From contig CANQTY010000007.1 in NCBI GenBank assembly GCA_947626895.1, forward strand, positions 1 to 41,529: a stretch of DNA of 41,529 nt, written 5' to 3'. Origin of the DNA: an uncultured Bacilli bacterium (lineage in GTDB: Bacteria > Bacillota_I > Bacilli_A > RFN20 > CAG-449). Below the pieces are notes generated by a model, which saw only the letters and a list, made by a program, of their open reading frames with translations, did no database searches and was not told the DNA's origin. Positions 33,601-41,291 of the stretch are shown here, in pieces. The translations under genes and the position numbers were made by a program. Position 1 is the stretch's first letter, and every line of letters starts with the position of its first letter.

Positions 33601-35390
33601 GCAATATTCACAGTATCAAACGAAGCAAAAGAACTATTATATTTTTGTTGAAATTTCTTTTTGGTAAAGTTTTTAGAGTCAATATTTAAAACAAATTCAT
33701 TTAATGAATGATTTTGATCAATTTTAATTTCAGATAAGTTTTTAAATATGATATTTCTAGCACTTTCTTTTTCTGTGACAAATAAGACACTTTTTTTATG
33801 TCCAATGGCATCTGTGATGATATTAGTAATTGTTTGAGATTTACCTGTTCCAGGAGGCCCTTGAAGCACAAAGCTTTTATTAGAGCGCATTAAATCAATG
33901 ACTTTTTGTTGGCTAGAATCAGCATCTAAAACAAGGTATTCTTGGGAATTTTCTTCACTAATTAGTTCTTCAGTATAGTGATCTTCTATATGTGTAATAT
34001 TTTGAATAATTGGATGATTCAAATAAAGATCAAAATGGTCTTCAAAATCTTTTTCAAGTTGTAATTTATGATAATAGAATTTTCCTAAAATCGCGCTTTG
34101 TTCTATCTTAAAATTCTTACTGACTGAAAATGAATTTAGATTCATACTAAGACGTAATAAATATTCGTTAATTGGTTCATCACTTAATAGTTCGGGAAGA
34201 GTAATGCTATAGGTTTTTGAATAGCTCGCTAGCATCTTTTTTAAGGTGTAGTTAATGGAAATAGGTTCATCTCCATTTGTATCGTCTAAAGAAATATAAG
34301 CTTTTCCTTTAGAGCGATCAATTCCAACATTCACTCTACAGAGTAATATAGGAGAATGATATTCTTGGCCATTTCTAGATGTCCAATTTAAAAAGCCTAA
34401 AGCAATATATAAAGGATGAAGTCCAAAGTTAAATTCTAGAGTATCATTATATTTTTTTAGACTTTCAATAGACTTCATTGTTCTTATATCATTATGGTAA
34501 GAAATGATATATGGGGTCGGTTTTTTTAATATTTTTTCATCTAGTAAGGGTGAATTTTTGATATGTAAATCCTTTCCACATTTTTGACAAGATAACGATA
34601 AATTAAGTTCATCAATTTGGTTAATTTCTTGACAAGATGAACAAGATAAAGAAATTGGTAAAAATAAAGGATCTTCTTTAATAGGTCTACATTGCTTTGT
34701 CTTTTTATTTTGATCACAATCTGGACAAGGTAAAGCATGAGAAGAAGAATTTCGATCATAAGGAACTAAAAATTGCTTGTGACAAGAACTACATTCATAA
34801 ACGATATGAGCATTCAAACTTTCCCAGCTTTCAATATAAACTTTTTCATTCTTTTTTAATAGCGTTATAAGGTTTTCTAGATTTGGATGAAGAAATGAAA
34901 CACTAGTTAATAAAGGTTTATAGTGTACTAAAGGATTCCCCCTGCTTAAATCTAATAACTTATTTTTATAATAATTTAATATAGCAGTAGAGGAAGTAAC
35001 ATCTATTTCTTCATCTTTTTCATCTAAAATATAAGGAATTAAATCCTCTCTTAAAGAACTGATATCAATATCCGTAGGAATATTTAAGGCATCACAAGTA
35101 AGTTTAATGACAAAATAATATGCCGATAAATAGACGCCATCCTCAGGGGAATTTAAACTTAATATAAGTTGAATGACATCATCTTGAGCAAGACTTTTTG
35201 GTGTTGTTACTAAGATTTTTTCATAAACTTTTGCACCGATTTTAATTAGCGCCATCTTTTGGTCATAAATATTTGCATCAAAAAAGTAATCTTTAATGAG
35301 ACTTCCCTTATTATCTTGATACCAATGAGGGAAGTCACTAATTAAAGTTTTAAAAGAGTTTAAAATGCTACTATATATGCCCCTATCCAT
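30648..35390 (-). CDS. Zinc-ribbon DUF4011 SF1 helicase, nuclease-degenerate
   Basis: A 1580-aa protein, last gene of the vWA-phosphatase-kinase operon, four bases after the kinase stop. A DUF4011 region (about 150-460; LLDLSRGNPLVHY, LYIALGFLNW) contains four CxxC pairs (Cys200/203, 222/225, 250/253, 268/271), i.e. two zinc ribbons. The SF1 core is intact: Walker A GPPGTGKSQTI (Lys517, Ser518), Walker B IFDEASQIF (Asp1164), motif III GDDKQLPP, motif V TIQGDERDTI, motif VI AISRARKR (Arg1417), with a helical insert at about 560-1130. The C-terminal Vsr-like domain is recognisable but lacks acidic residues: KVQIGI (Gln1502 for Asp) and LGIIID (Ile1519 for Glu). So it is a working motor with a probably dead nuclease. 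Likely a DNA-processing effector under kinase/phosphatase control. Confidence 0.88.
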   Translation of the reverse strand: MDRGIYSSILNSFKTLISDFPHWYQDNKGSLIKDYFFDANIYDQKMALIKIGAKVYEKILVTTPKSLAQDDVIQLILSLNSPEDGVYLSAYYFVIKLTCDALNIPTDIDISSLREDLIPYILDEKDEEIDVTSSTAILNYYKNKLLDLSRGNPLVHYKPLLTSVSFLHPNLENLITLLKKNEKVYIESWESLNAHIVYECSSCHKQFLVPYDRNSSSHALPCPDCDQNKKTKQCRPIKEDPLFLPISLSCSSCQEINQIDELNLSLSCQKCGKDLHIKNSPLLDEKILKKPTPYIISYHNDIRTMKSIESLKKYNDTLEFNFGLHPLYIALGFLNWTSRNGQEYHSPILLCRVNVGIDRSKGKAYISLDDTNGDEPISINYTLKKMLASYSKTYSITLPELLSDEPINEYLLRLSMNLNSFSVSKNFKIEQSAILGKFYYHKLQLEKDFEDHFDLYLNHPIIQNITHIEDHYTEELISEENSQEYLVLDADSSQQKVIDLMRSNKSFVLQGPPGTGKSQTITNIITDAIGHKKSVLFVTEKESARNIIFKNLSEIKIDQNHSLNEFVLNIDSKNFTKKKFQQKYNSSFASFDTVNIASTKENLLDVTKRLQSYYDFSDDQKLHDLTIHELIGKWSSFSNKQTNNVGRKDENFFNVKDVTKIKPYEIDNFISNYYAYEIANKVSHTDLNPIFQGYMDNSLTLPSLDIMERFRNHLFEGKPMKLQIEQIINRSIFELYLGDFDRYIQFFDAFSTFPKLSYDTFRALYNNRSYMELENFFIEHKNRLVSIYNKIQDMNANPYNNVEELFNIENLLNLDVNESNNLLDNYKSFLSRFDKKYAELKEKIESVYKIKPDNLKYQDYKELLRKIPYYIDAYNQKEECLKKLEEVKNYYHFALQNDDLPIKEMIDDYEKTIQIIQTCKSTNVYIRCLLLRLDKASRYETFIDELKTWTKYFKEQKENLSKDIEDLKPYFDSKYFDLSKMKLNDIKEKICSILNNRSKVSNYIQLKFYLESIKDNEILMNLSKKIAKNGYSKEDAYNAIMKSYYSTCVMYLLDSDSTIRHFLTRGGSLNDIEKYCSLDELRLKENAYALYNQLSLYKKEAYEDFIKLYPNEKLIPTINKVSLKSIMKDRFEQIKHITPCIMMSPLNVSQFLDISCNFDMVIFDEASQIFLEEALASIVRGKQIIISGDDKQLPPFDFGRSGDIYSSSDEYEEEDFTLEDESILDGAIHSSLSSEVASLKWHYRSEEESLIDFSNKHFYDNNLITFPASKHDSRHGIFYHFVEDGTYLSAGLKINKEEAIKVIQTLYNEITSLDRIDFTIGVVAFNKVQAEYIESEWNKFLNSHANDERIQMWKEHNAKKNEPIIFCNLDTIQGDERDTIILSTTYGANKEDVFSLSYLGPLRNLNGQKRINVAISRARKRMIVLTSLKIDVLENALIQSQGKNEGAKVLLDFLKYAKSFSTSYKKYEDNEISEFSKSICSLLDKNNIHYDVNVGLSTYKVQIGIKKEANDSNYVLGIIIDEDGLKHQTLRDFIRLKDQILTRKYAWKLYHIFLLPWFYDYKNEVQKLFNVINECLRSSI

Positions 35391-35394
35391 AATA

Positions 35395-36780
35395 TTACTC
35401 TAAAATTATTTGTATTTTTTCTGTAATTCGATTAGCAAAATATAAAATGAATTTATTTGTCAAACGAATTTCTTCTTGATACTTAATGTTTCCTTTCTTT
35501 CCTTGATCTTCATAACTAATTAAATAAGGTGAGGATGATTTAAAGAAATAGCCATTCTCTTTTTTTGTAATTGTACCCATCATCATTCGTATTCCATTAT
35601 TTGTATTCATTGGATTTACATCAAAGGTATCTTTTAAAGGAATACTTACTTTTGTTGCCAAAATGAGAATATGGGGTGCATTTTTAGTTACTCCTTTATT
35701 CATTTCATTTTCTTTTTTAGATGTTTCTTCTTTCTTTTTTGTATCGACTTTTACTTCAGTATCTTTTTTACCATTTAAAAGATTTTCAGTAAGTGTTCTC
35801 CACATACTTGCCGCGGGTCTTTTTAATCTTGATGCAAGATTTAAAGGATCACGGAAAGCATCTTCAAAATAACGTTTCATTTCATCTGGAACTAATTTAT
35901 ATAGTTTGATGATGTTACGTTGCCTTTCTTGAAAATCAGGCTTTTTATATAAAGTAGGAACAATTTCATTTACCTTATTATTTGGATCAAAAACATAAGT
36001 TAACCAATTATAGCCATAAGATGGATCATCTTGAGTATAATAGGCTGCACTTTTCATATCATCAGGCCTCATAGGGCGAGTATATAATTCTTTTCCATGA
36101 TATGGTGAATCCGTTGATGCCGTCATAATTTTATAAAATAAGGTAGCTAAAGCATATTGATCTGAATGAATATCGGGTAAATGCTTTTTAAATGCTACTT
36201 CAGGAGCGATATAAAATCCTGTTCCTAAAATCGTTTGAGTCTTTCCTAAGGATGTTTCTGAATTTGACGCAACATTATCACAATCGATTAAAACGGCATG
36301 ATGATCTTTTGTATACATCACATTTTTATGACTGAAATCTTGATAGCATAGACCGTTTTTCTGTAACCATTCCGCGGCACAAGAGATTCTATTAATCATG
36401 AGGAATTTATCATTTAATGGCATCGTCATAAATTTATTTTCTAGCATCATATGATTGATATCTTCCCCAGGTAAAAAGTTCATAATATAGCCAAAATCAT
36501 CTCCCTTTTCATAAATTTCTAAGGGAAGCGCGACATAAAAATTTTTATCGTTTAAAGAATTAATTAACATATTCTTTTTTAGATATAAAGCGCGAATATT
36601 TTGCATTTTTCTTCTTTTAGTCTCGGGATTTTTTTCAACGATTAATTTAAAAGCATATTCTTTTGTATCCCCTTCAAGTTTAGCAATAAAAACTTGACCT
36701 TGTCCTCCTTGTCCTAATGGACGAACGACTGTAAATTTTTTATTATTTTTAAGAGTATATGTTTTATTAACTTCAATCAT
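35395..36780 (-). CDS. Protein kinase of a TerY-P type triad
   Basis: A 461-aa Ser/Thr-type kinase. N-lobe: glycine loop GQGGQGQV (23-30) and Lys45 in YAFKL. C-lobe: catalytic loop YQDFSHKN (Asp148, Asn153; the usual Lys is replaced by Ser), metal loop IDCD (Asp166) in place of DFG, and GTGFYIAPE (Glu194). The YQDFSHKN and IDCDN forms are those of kinases found with vWA and PP2C partners. A Lys/Glu-rich linker (about 340-370) leads to a beta-rich C-terminal module (about 370-461) of unknown type. There is no transmembrane segment, so it is cytoplasmic. It overlaps the phosphatase gene by four bases (ATGA). All core catalytic acids are present. Confidence 0.88.
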   Translation of the reverse strand: MIEVNKTYTLKNNKKFTVVRPLGQGGQGQVFIAKLEGDTKEYAFKLIVEKNPETKRRKMQNIRALYLKKNMLINSLNDKNFYVALPLEIYEKGDDFGYIMNFLPGEDINHMMLENKFMTMPLNDKFLMINRISCAAEWLQKNGLCYQDFSHKNVMYTKDHHAVLIDCDNVASNSETSLGKTQTILGTGFYIAPEVAFKKHLPDIHSDQYALATLFYKIMTASTDSPYHGKELYTRPMRPDDMKSAAYYTQDDPSYGYNWLTYVFDPNNKVNEIVPTLYKKPDFQERQRNIIKLYKLVPDEMKRYFEDAFRDPLNLASRLKRPAASMWRTLTENLLNGKKDTEVKVDTKKKEETSKKENEMNKGVTKNAPHILILATKVSIPLKDTFDVNPMNTNNGIRMMMGTITKKENGYFFKSSSPYLISYEDQGKKGNIKYQEEIRLTNKFILYFANRITEKIQIILE

Positions 36781-38219
36781 AAATTTTCCTTCCTTTTGAT
36801 ATATACAAGACTTACATCATCTCCAGAGCCACCTTGATAATGGTTGCTAGAAGAGTATTGAAGAGCTAAATCAGTAAGTTTTTGATGTAAATCTCTTCCA
36901 TTTAAATTCTTTAATTCTTGCATGAATGCCTCGACTTCATGCACATTATTTTGATATTGGGGGAGTAAAACGTGATTAATTTCTTTATATCGAATCGCGT
37001 TTGCCCCATCTGAGGTCATTAATACAGCAGATATTTCACTTGGCTTAAAGAAATGGAGTTGTAACGCGCCTGGATTATCTAAAAGATGAGCGACACTGAC
37101 AATTGAAGAAGTCATAACTCCTGAAAAGCTATCATTTAAGAATAAATAGCCTTTCTTTCCTACGACGTTTCTAAAGATTTCTTGTTTTTCGACGATGAAA
37201 TTACCATCTCCAACCTGCCCTAAAACAATAAAATATCGAGTACCAAAGGTAAATAAAACGGTCGAAGCAAGTTTTCCAAAGTCATTATTTTGTAAAGCAT
37301 AACCTTGCTTTTTCATTTCTTTAACGCAGTGATTTCGCCATAATTTTCCTAAGGCATATCCTAACTCATAAAAGATATAATCCATGAGTTTTTCGCTATT
37401 GTTTTCATATTTTATATAGGCTTTATAAAGTAAATCCTCGAGAACCTCGCAAGCGACTTTAGAACCAATATGGGAATAAGGTGCGCTACCGACACCATCA
37501 CAAGAACAGGCAAACCATGTGGTTGGATTTAAAGCAGAAACTTTAGAAAAATCATCACATTTTGTATGATTTGACCCAATATATGAAACAGCATGTAATT
37601 CATATTTTCTCGTCGCTTTAAATGAAGATGTTCTTGGATATACTTTCTTTTTTTCGTTATTAAATTCTTGATTAATAAATTCTAAAAGATGCTCTTTATT
37701 ATAGAATTTTGTTCCATAATATTGCTCTTTTAAAAGGACAATACATGTAAACATTTCTAAAATATTTTGATTTTTTAAGGCACTTTGTTGTTTTAAAAGG
37801 TTGGTATATTGACCTTTAATTAAATAATCTAAACTAGATAAAAGATTGCTTTGTTCTAATGTAATTTTATTGGTTGCAAAGCTTTTTGCAAAATAATCCT
37901 TAGATAGTCTTTCAAATGTTAAATAATCATTTAGTTTATTTTGATTATTTTGAATTCCATAAAGATCATCAGGGAATTTTTTTGTTAAAAAGTAAATGAG
38001 ATAATAAACTAAGAATAAATTTAATTTAATCTTTTCATCATAACTTGAAAATAAGCCAAGACATCGGTTTTTAAAGACCTTTAATTCATCTTCAGTAACC
38101 AAAAGTAAGGAAGGTAACTGCTCTTCAAAATAAGATTGATAATTATCAATCGATGGTTCGGGTAATTTTGAAAGCAGTTGAATCAATTTTTTGTACATTA
38201 AAAATTCATTTCGATTCAT
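36777..38219 (-). CDS. PP2C-like protein phosphatase
   Basis: A 480-aa protein. Residues about 1-200 are helical and unassigned. From about residue 205 a PP2C_2-type phosphatase follows: a SNHTKCDDF strand, CDGVGSAP (metal-binding Asp-Gly), GQVGDGN, MTSDGANA and SGDDVSLVYI, with the metal Asp residues present. It would remove phosphate added by the adjacent kinase, to which it is coupled by a four-base overlap. The vWA gene upstream ends 35 bases before it. Together with the vWA and kinase genes it forms the TerY-P triad. Confidence 0.88.
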   Translation of the reverse strand: MNRNEFLMYKKLIQLLSKLPEPSIDNYQSYFEEQLPSLLLVTEDELKVFKNRCLGLFSSYDEKIKLNLFLVYYLIYFLTKKFPDDLYGIQNNQNKLNDYLTFERLSKDYFAKSFATNKITLEQSNLLSSLDYLIKGQYTNLLKQQSALKNQNILEMFTCIVLLKEQYYGTKFYNKEHLLEFINQEFNNEKKKVYPRTSSFKATRKYELHAVSYIGSNHTKCDDFSKVSALNPTTWFACSCDGVGSAPYSHIGSKVACEVLEDLLYKAYIKYENNSEKLMDYIFYELGYALGKLWRNHCVKEMKKQGYALQNNDFGKLASTVLFTFGTRYFIVLGQVGDGNFIVEKQEIFRNVVGKKGYLFLNDSFSGVMTSSIVSVAHLLDNPGALQLHFFKPSEISAVLMTSDGANAIRYKEINHVLLPQYQNNVHEVEAFMQELKNLNGRDLHQKLTDLALQYSSSNHYQGGSGDDVSLVYIKRKENL

Positions 38220-38254
38220 AGATTACCTCGTAATTTAATTTAAAGAATAAATGA

Positions 38255-38917
38255 TTATGAATTGATTGAAAGAGCAAGAGTACAAGATTTAATAACATCG
38301 ATTAAGGCTTGAGTGTCATCATCGGTACAATCGTAATAAGCTTGATGACCTGATTCGGCAATTGAAGAACTAATTCGGCCAAATTTCTTTAAGGATTCTC
38401 TACCTGCTTCATCGACTTGAATACCAATAGCAATTCGGTTTGAATAACGGAATGATGGAAAATAATTTGCATTTTCTTTATCGGCGTATTGTAAAACTTC
38501 TTCATAGGTTGGATTATCTCCATTTGGTTCACCATCAGAGAGTAATAAAATTGCACTTGCTACTGCGTCAGGATTATTTTCACCATAGCAGCCAGTTTTC
38601 ATATCGTCGATAACTGTTTTAATTGCTTCGCCAGTTGGAGTACCTCCATAGAAACTTTCGGAATCGATATCTAACCAATTGCCAGCGACGAGTTCCATTT
38701 TTGTTCTAGGAATGTGCCATTCGATTTTGGTCGAAGAAAATGTTAAGACAGCAATACTTAATTCTAATTCTGCGTCCTTTTCTTGAAGAACACGAGGTAA
38801 GACTTCGTTCATTACTTGAGACATGGCTTGATTGACAGCACTTGCTCTAGTATGTTCAGTTGTATCATGCATTGATCCTGATGTATCAATTAAGATGTAA
38901 ACGGTTTTTTGTTTCAT
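38255..38917 (-). CDS. TerY-like vWA domain protein, intact MIDAS
   Basis: A 220-aa stand-alone von Willebrand factor A domain. The MIDAS metal site is complete: DTSGS (Asp11, Ser13, Ser15), GGTPTGEA (Thr95) and LLSDGEP (Asp128). It is soluble, with no signal peptide. In the TerY family such domains serve as metal-dependent protein-binding adaptors; here it probably scaffolds the phosphatase and kinase encoded just downstream. GGAG precedes the ATG by about 12 bases, longer than usual. Two palindromes lie upstream (38961-38975 and 38980-39001). Confidence 0.9.
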   Translation of the reverse strand: MKQKTVYILIDTSGSMHDTTEHTRASAVNQAMSQVMNEVLPRVLQEKDAELELSIAVLTFSSTKIEWHIPRTKMELVAGNWLDIDSESFYGGTPTGEAIKTVIDDMKTGCYGENNPDAVASAILLLSDGEPNGDNPTYEEVLQYADKENANYFPSFRYSNRIAIGIQVDEAGRESLKKFGRISSSIAESGHQAYYDCTDDDTQALIDVIKSCTLALSINS

Positions 38918-38960
38918 AATATAAAAATTCTCCTTTTTTCTTTATTTTTATTCTACATTA

Positions 38961-39001
38961 CTAAGAAATTCTTAGCAAGACCATTTATTAATATAAATGG
39001 T
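38961..39001. repeat. Two palindromes between the vWA genes
   Basis: CTAAGAAATTCTTAG (38961-38975) is a 15-bp palindrome and ACCATTTAT/ATAAATGGT (38980-38988/38993-39001) is a 9-bp inverted repeat with a TAAT centre. They sit 45-85 bases before the start of the first vWA gene, where a regulator or a processing hairpin could act. Confidence 0.6.
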
Positions 39002-39079
39002 TTCAAATTTAAGGGTAAAATTTAGTTTAGCCACTTTTTAGTCATTTTAAGAAATAATGGTCTTTAATTCTTTACCCCA

Positions 39080-39757
39080 TTACCCCAAAAACATCTTAAA
39101 GCGATATAAAAGAATTGCATCCAAGATATCGAATAGGGTTTGAGCATCTAATTCGTCACTATCATAATAAGACTTGAATCCTGAGTCGATTAGTAGAGAA
39201 CTAATTCTACCAAATTTTTTTAATTCTTCTTTTCCTTTTTCATCTGCTTGGATACCAATAGCAACACGGGTTGAATAACGGAATGGTGGATAATAATTTG
39301 GATTTTCTTTATTGTTATATTGTAAAGCTTCTTCATAAGACGGATTGCCAACAAAAGATTCACCTGCAGAAAGTAATAAAATTGTACTTTCTATTGCGTC
39401 AGGATCTTTTTCACCATACAGACCATACAGATTAATGTTCATATCATCGATGGCTATTTTAATTGCTTCACCAGTTGAAGCATCACCACCAAAAATATTA
39501 TTATCGATATCTACCCAATTACCTAGAAGTGATTCTATATTAGTTATAGGAATGTACCATTCGATTTTTTCAGTAGAAAAAGCTAAAACAGCAAGAAATA
39601 ATTCTAATTCACTATCCTTTTCTTCAAAAATCTTTGGAAGTATATCGACTACTATCTGAGATAGGAGTTTATTAGCTATAGTAGCTCTAGAATGTTTTTC
39701 ACTATCCTGCATTGAAGATGAGGTATCAAGTAAGATATAAAAGGTTTTATTCTTCAT
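39080..39757 (-). CDS. TerY-like vWA paralogue with altered MIDAS
   Basis: A 225-aa vWA protein, plainly a tandem paralogue of the neighbouring vWA protein (long shared stretches such as FRYST/SNR-VAIGIQ-DE and KKFGRISS). The first MIDAS loop is present (DTSSS, Asp11) and Thr95 is kept, but the third site reads LLSAGES, with Ala131 where the paralogue has Asp128. A three-residue insertion (LYGLYG) comes from a 9-bp tandem duplication at 39413-39430. Metal binding may be weakened, so it may act as a decoy or structural partner, or be decaying. AGGAG precedes the ATG. It is the first gene of the minus-strand run. Confidence 0.88.
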   Translation of the reverse strand: MKNKTFYILLDTSSSMQDSEKHSRATIANKLLSQIVVDILPKIFEEKDSELELFLAVLAFSTEKIEWYIPITNIESLLGNWVDIDNNIFGGDASTGEAIKIAIDDMNINLYGLYGEKDPDAIESTILLLSAGESFVGNPSYEEALQYNNKENPNYYPPFRYSTRVAIGIQADEKGKEELKKFGRISSLLIDSGFKSYYDSDELDAQTLFDILDAILLYRFKMFLG

Positions 39758-39794
39758 AAGTTGTTAACTCCTTTCTTTAACTTTAAGATTTTCG

Positions 39795-39884
39795 TAAGTC
39801 AATTTTGTAAATGACTTAATACATAAGAGTAAAAGTGCACAATAAAAATTTATTTGAGCATATAAAAATCTATTATTTTGTGCC
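39795..39884. repeat. Inverted repeats upstream of the vWA paralogue
   Basis: TAAGTCA (39795-39801) and TGACTTA (39812-39818) form one inverted repeat, 38 bases before the start codon on the minus strand. A looser repeat, GCACAA with TTGTGC, lies at about 39837-39882. Either could be an operator or leader structure. Confidence 0.45.
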
Positions 39885-39954
39885 TCATTTTATATTGTTT
39901 TCTATTCTTCACCTCTTTATGAAAATGAAGGAATATATTAAATAACTGCATTGA

Positions 39955-40004
39955 TTTAACCCCCTTTTCTTACCAAAATTTATTTTATATTAAAAAGGGG
40001 TATA
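39955..40004. promoter_or_regulatory. Candidate divergent operator, AAAAAGGGG motif pair
   Basis: TTTAACCCCCTTTT (39955-39968) faces AAAAAGGGGTATA (39992-40004), an inverted pair in the 387-bp gap between the vWA operon and the transglutaminase gene. A third copy lies before the Hsp70-like gene at 41166-41180. A hairpin CAAATGA/TCATTTG (about 40101-40118) sits just before the AGGAGGG of the transglutaminase gene. The rest of the gap is AT-rich with no reading frame. Confidence 0.5.
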
Positions 40005-40144
40005 AGTAAATATAAATTGACAAGAAATTTTTTATAATTGCTTGTATCAACTTTTTAAGACAAATAGGGCATAAATTTTTACATTTTTTAGGAATCTTTA
40101 CAAATGATTTTTCATTTGCTAAACTTTTTTCAAAGGAGGGTTCC

Positions 40145-41146
40145 ATGTTAGCGCTTCAAGATAGATTTTTTTATTCATTTCTATCACTCGAGGAAAAGAA
40201 AGTATATCAACAATTATATTTTGGCTTGCTCGAAATGAAGACCCATTTTACTGGTTTATATGGTAGCATTAACATCAAAAAGATTATTGATGCTCTATTT
40301 TCAGATTGTCCTGAACTCTATCATGTGAATTTGATTGAACTTTCCTATAATCGTACGAATTTATGGGTTACTACAAGAGAACCATTTCTATATACTAAAG
40401 AGGAGTTGTCTTTACTGAAAAAGAGGATACATGAGGTCGTTTCTTCATTTCCTTTTGCAGATAATGATTTCACTAATGAAATCAATGTTCATAACTTTTT
40501 TGTGCAAAACTGTGAGTATAATTTTGAATATTTTTCTCACTTTGGTAGAGGTACAACAAAGGAATATGAAAATCATACAATCATTGGCCCTTTATTAAAT
40601 CACAAAGCCGTTTGCGAGGGCTTTGCTAAAGCCGCGCAATATCTTTTTATTCAAATGGGAATACCTGCGATTGTTATCACGGGACAAGAAAAAAATAGTA
40701 CCGTTCTTCATGAATGGTTAATTGTTAGAATAAACGGAGAATATTATCATTTAGATATTTCTCATGATGTGTGTTTATCAAAAGATTCTCCAATTCCTCA
40801 ATATAGTTATTTTAATGTTACTACTGAAGATTTGCTTAGCGAAAGAATTATTTTAGATACGAAAGCAAAGGACATTTTATGCACTGCGACTAAAGACAAC
40901 TATTACTATAAATTTCATCGATACTTTGTTTCGCTTAGTCAATTAAGAAATGCTTTACAAACTTATATTCGTTCTATCTCTCCCTATGAGACAAAAAGAA
41001 GATTTGATTTTCGCCTTATAAAAACTTGTACATTTGATGATGTAAAAAAAGCGGTTCATGAAATATTAAGTCAAGAAAATAAAGTTCAATCAGTTGATAT
41101 GGGGTCAGGAAGACTTAATACTTTTTCATTAATTTTACATCTTTAA
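40145..41146 (+). CDS. Transglutaminase-like cysteine protease-fold protein
   Basis: A 333-aa protein with a transglutaminase-like core at about 100-215. The triad is visible: Cys157 in KAVCEGFAKA, His189 in LHEWLIV and Asp204 in YYHLDISHD. No signal peptide, so it is cytoplasmic. Bacterial members act as proteases, amidases or cross-linkers. The N-terminal 100 residues and the C-terminal 100 are unassigned. AGGAGGG precedes the ATG. It diverges from the vWA operon and precedes the Hsp70-like gene, which suggests a protein-modifying or quality-control arm of the same system. Confidence 0.8.
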   Translation: MLALQDRFFYSFLSLEEKKVYQQLYFGLLEMKTHFTGLYGSINIKKIIDALFSDCPELYHVNLIELSYNRTNLWVTTREPFLYTKEELSLLKKRIHEVVSSFPFADNDFTNEINVHNFFVQNCEYNFEYFSHFGRGTTKEYENHTIIGPLLNHKAVCEGFAKAAQYLFIQMGIPAIVITGQEKNSTVLHEWLIVRINGEYYHLDISHDVCLSKDSPIPQYSYFNVTTEDLLSERIILDTKAKDILCTATKDNYYYKFHRYFVSLSQLRNALQTYIRSISPYETKRRFDFRLIKTCTFDDVKKAVHEILSQENKVQSVDMGSGRLNTFSLILHL

Positions 41147-41165
41147 TCACCTTGATAATATATTT

Positions 41166-41180
41166 AAAAAGGGGGTTAAA
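41166..41180 (+). promoter_or_regulatory. Third copy of the AAAAAGGGGGTTAAA motif
   Basis: AAAAAGGGGGTTAAA lies 31 bases upstream of the -35 of the Hsp70-like gene. It matches, in reverse complement, the element at 39955-39968. Confidence 0.5.
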
Positions 41181-41210
41181 TTTTAAATTTATATTTATTA
41201 AATAAATATG

Positions 41211-41239
41211 TTGATACAAAAATTGGATTATGTTAGGAT
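41211..41239 (+). promoter_or_regulatory. Promoter of the Hsp70-like gene
   Basis: TTGATA (41211-41216), a 17-bp spacer and TAGGAT (41234-41239) preceded by an extended TGT. Confidence 0.5.
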
Positions 41240-41291
41240 AAAAACGGTCGAAAAATGAGACATTTTAGGGATTTTAAAATTGGAGGTAAGA

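Noticed and set aside
40017-40038. TTGACA and TATAAT upstream of the transglutaminase gene
   Set aside because: The two perfect boxes are only 10 bp apart, too close to work together as a sigma-A promoter.
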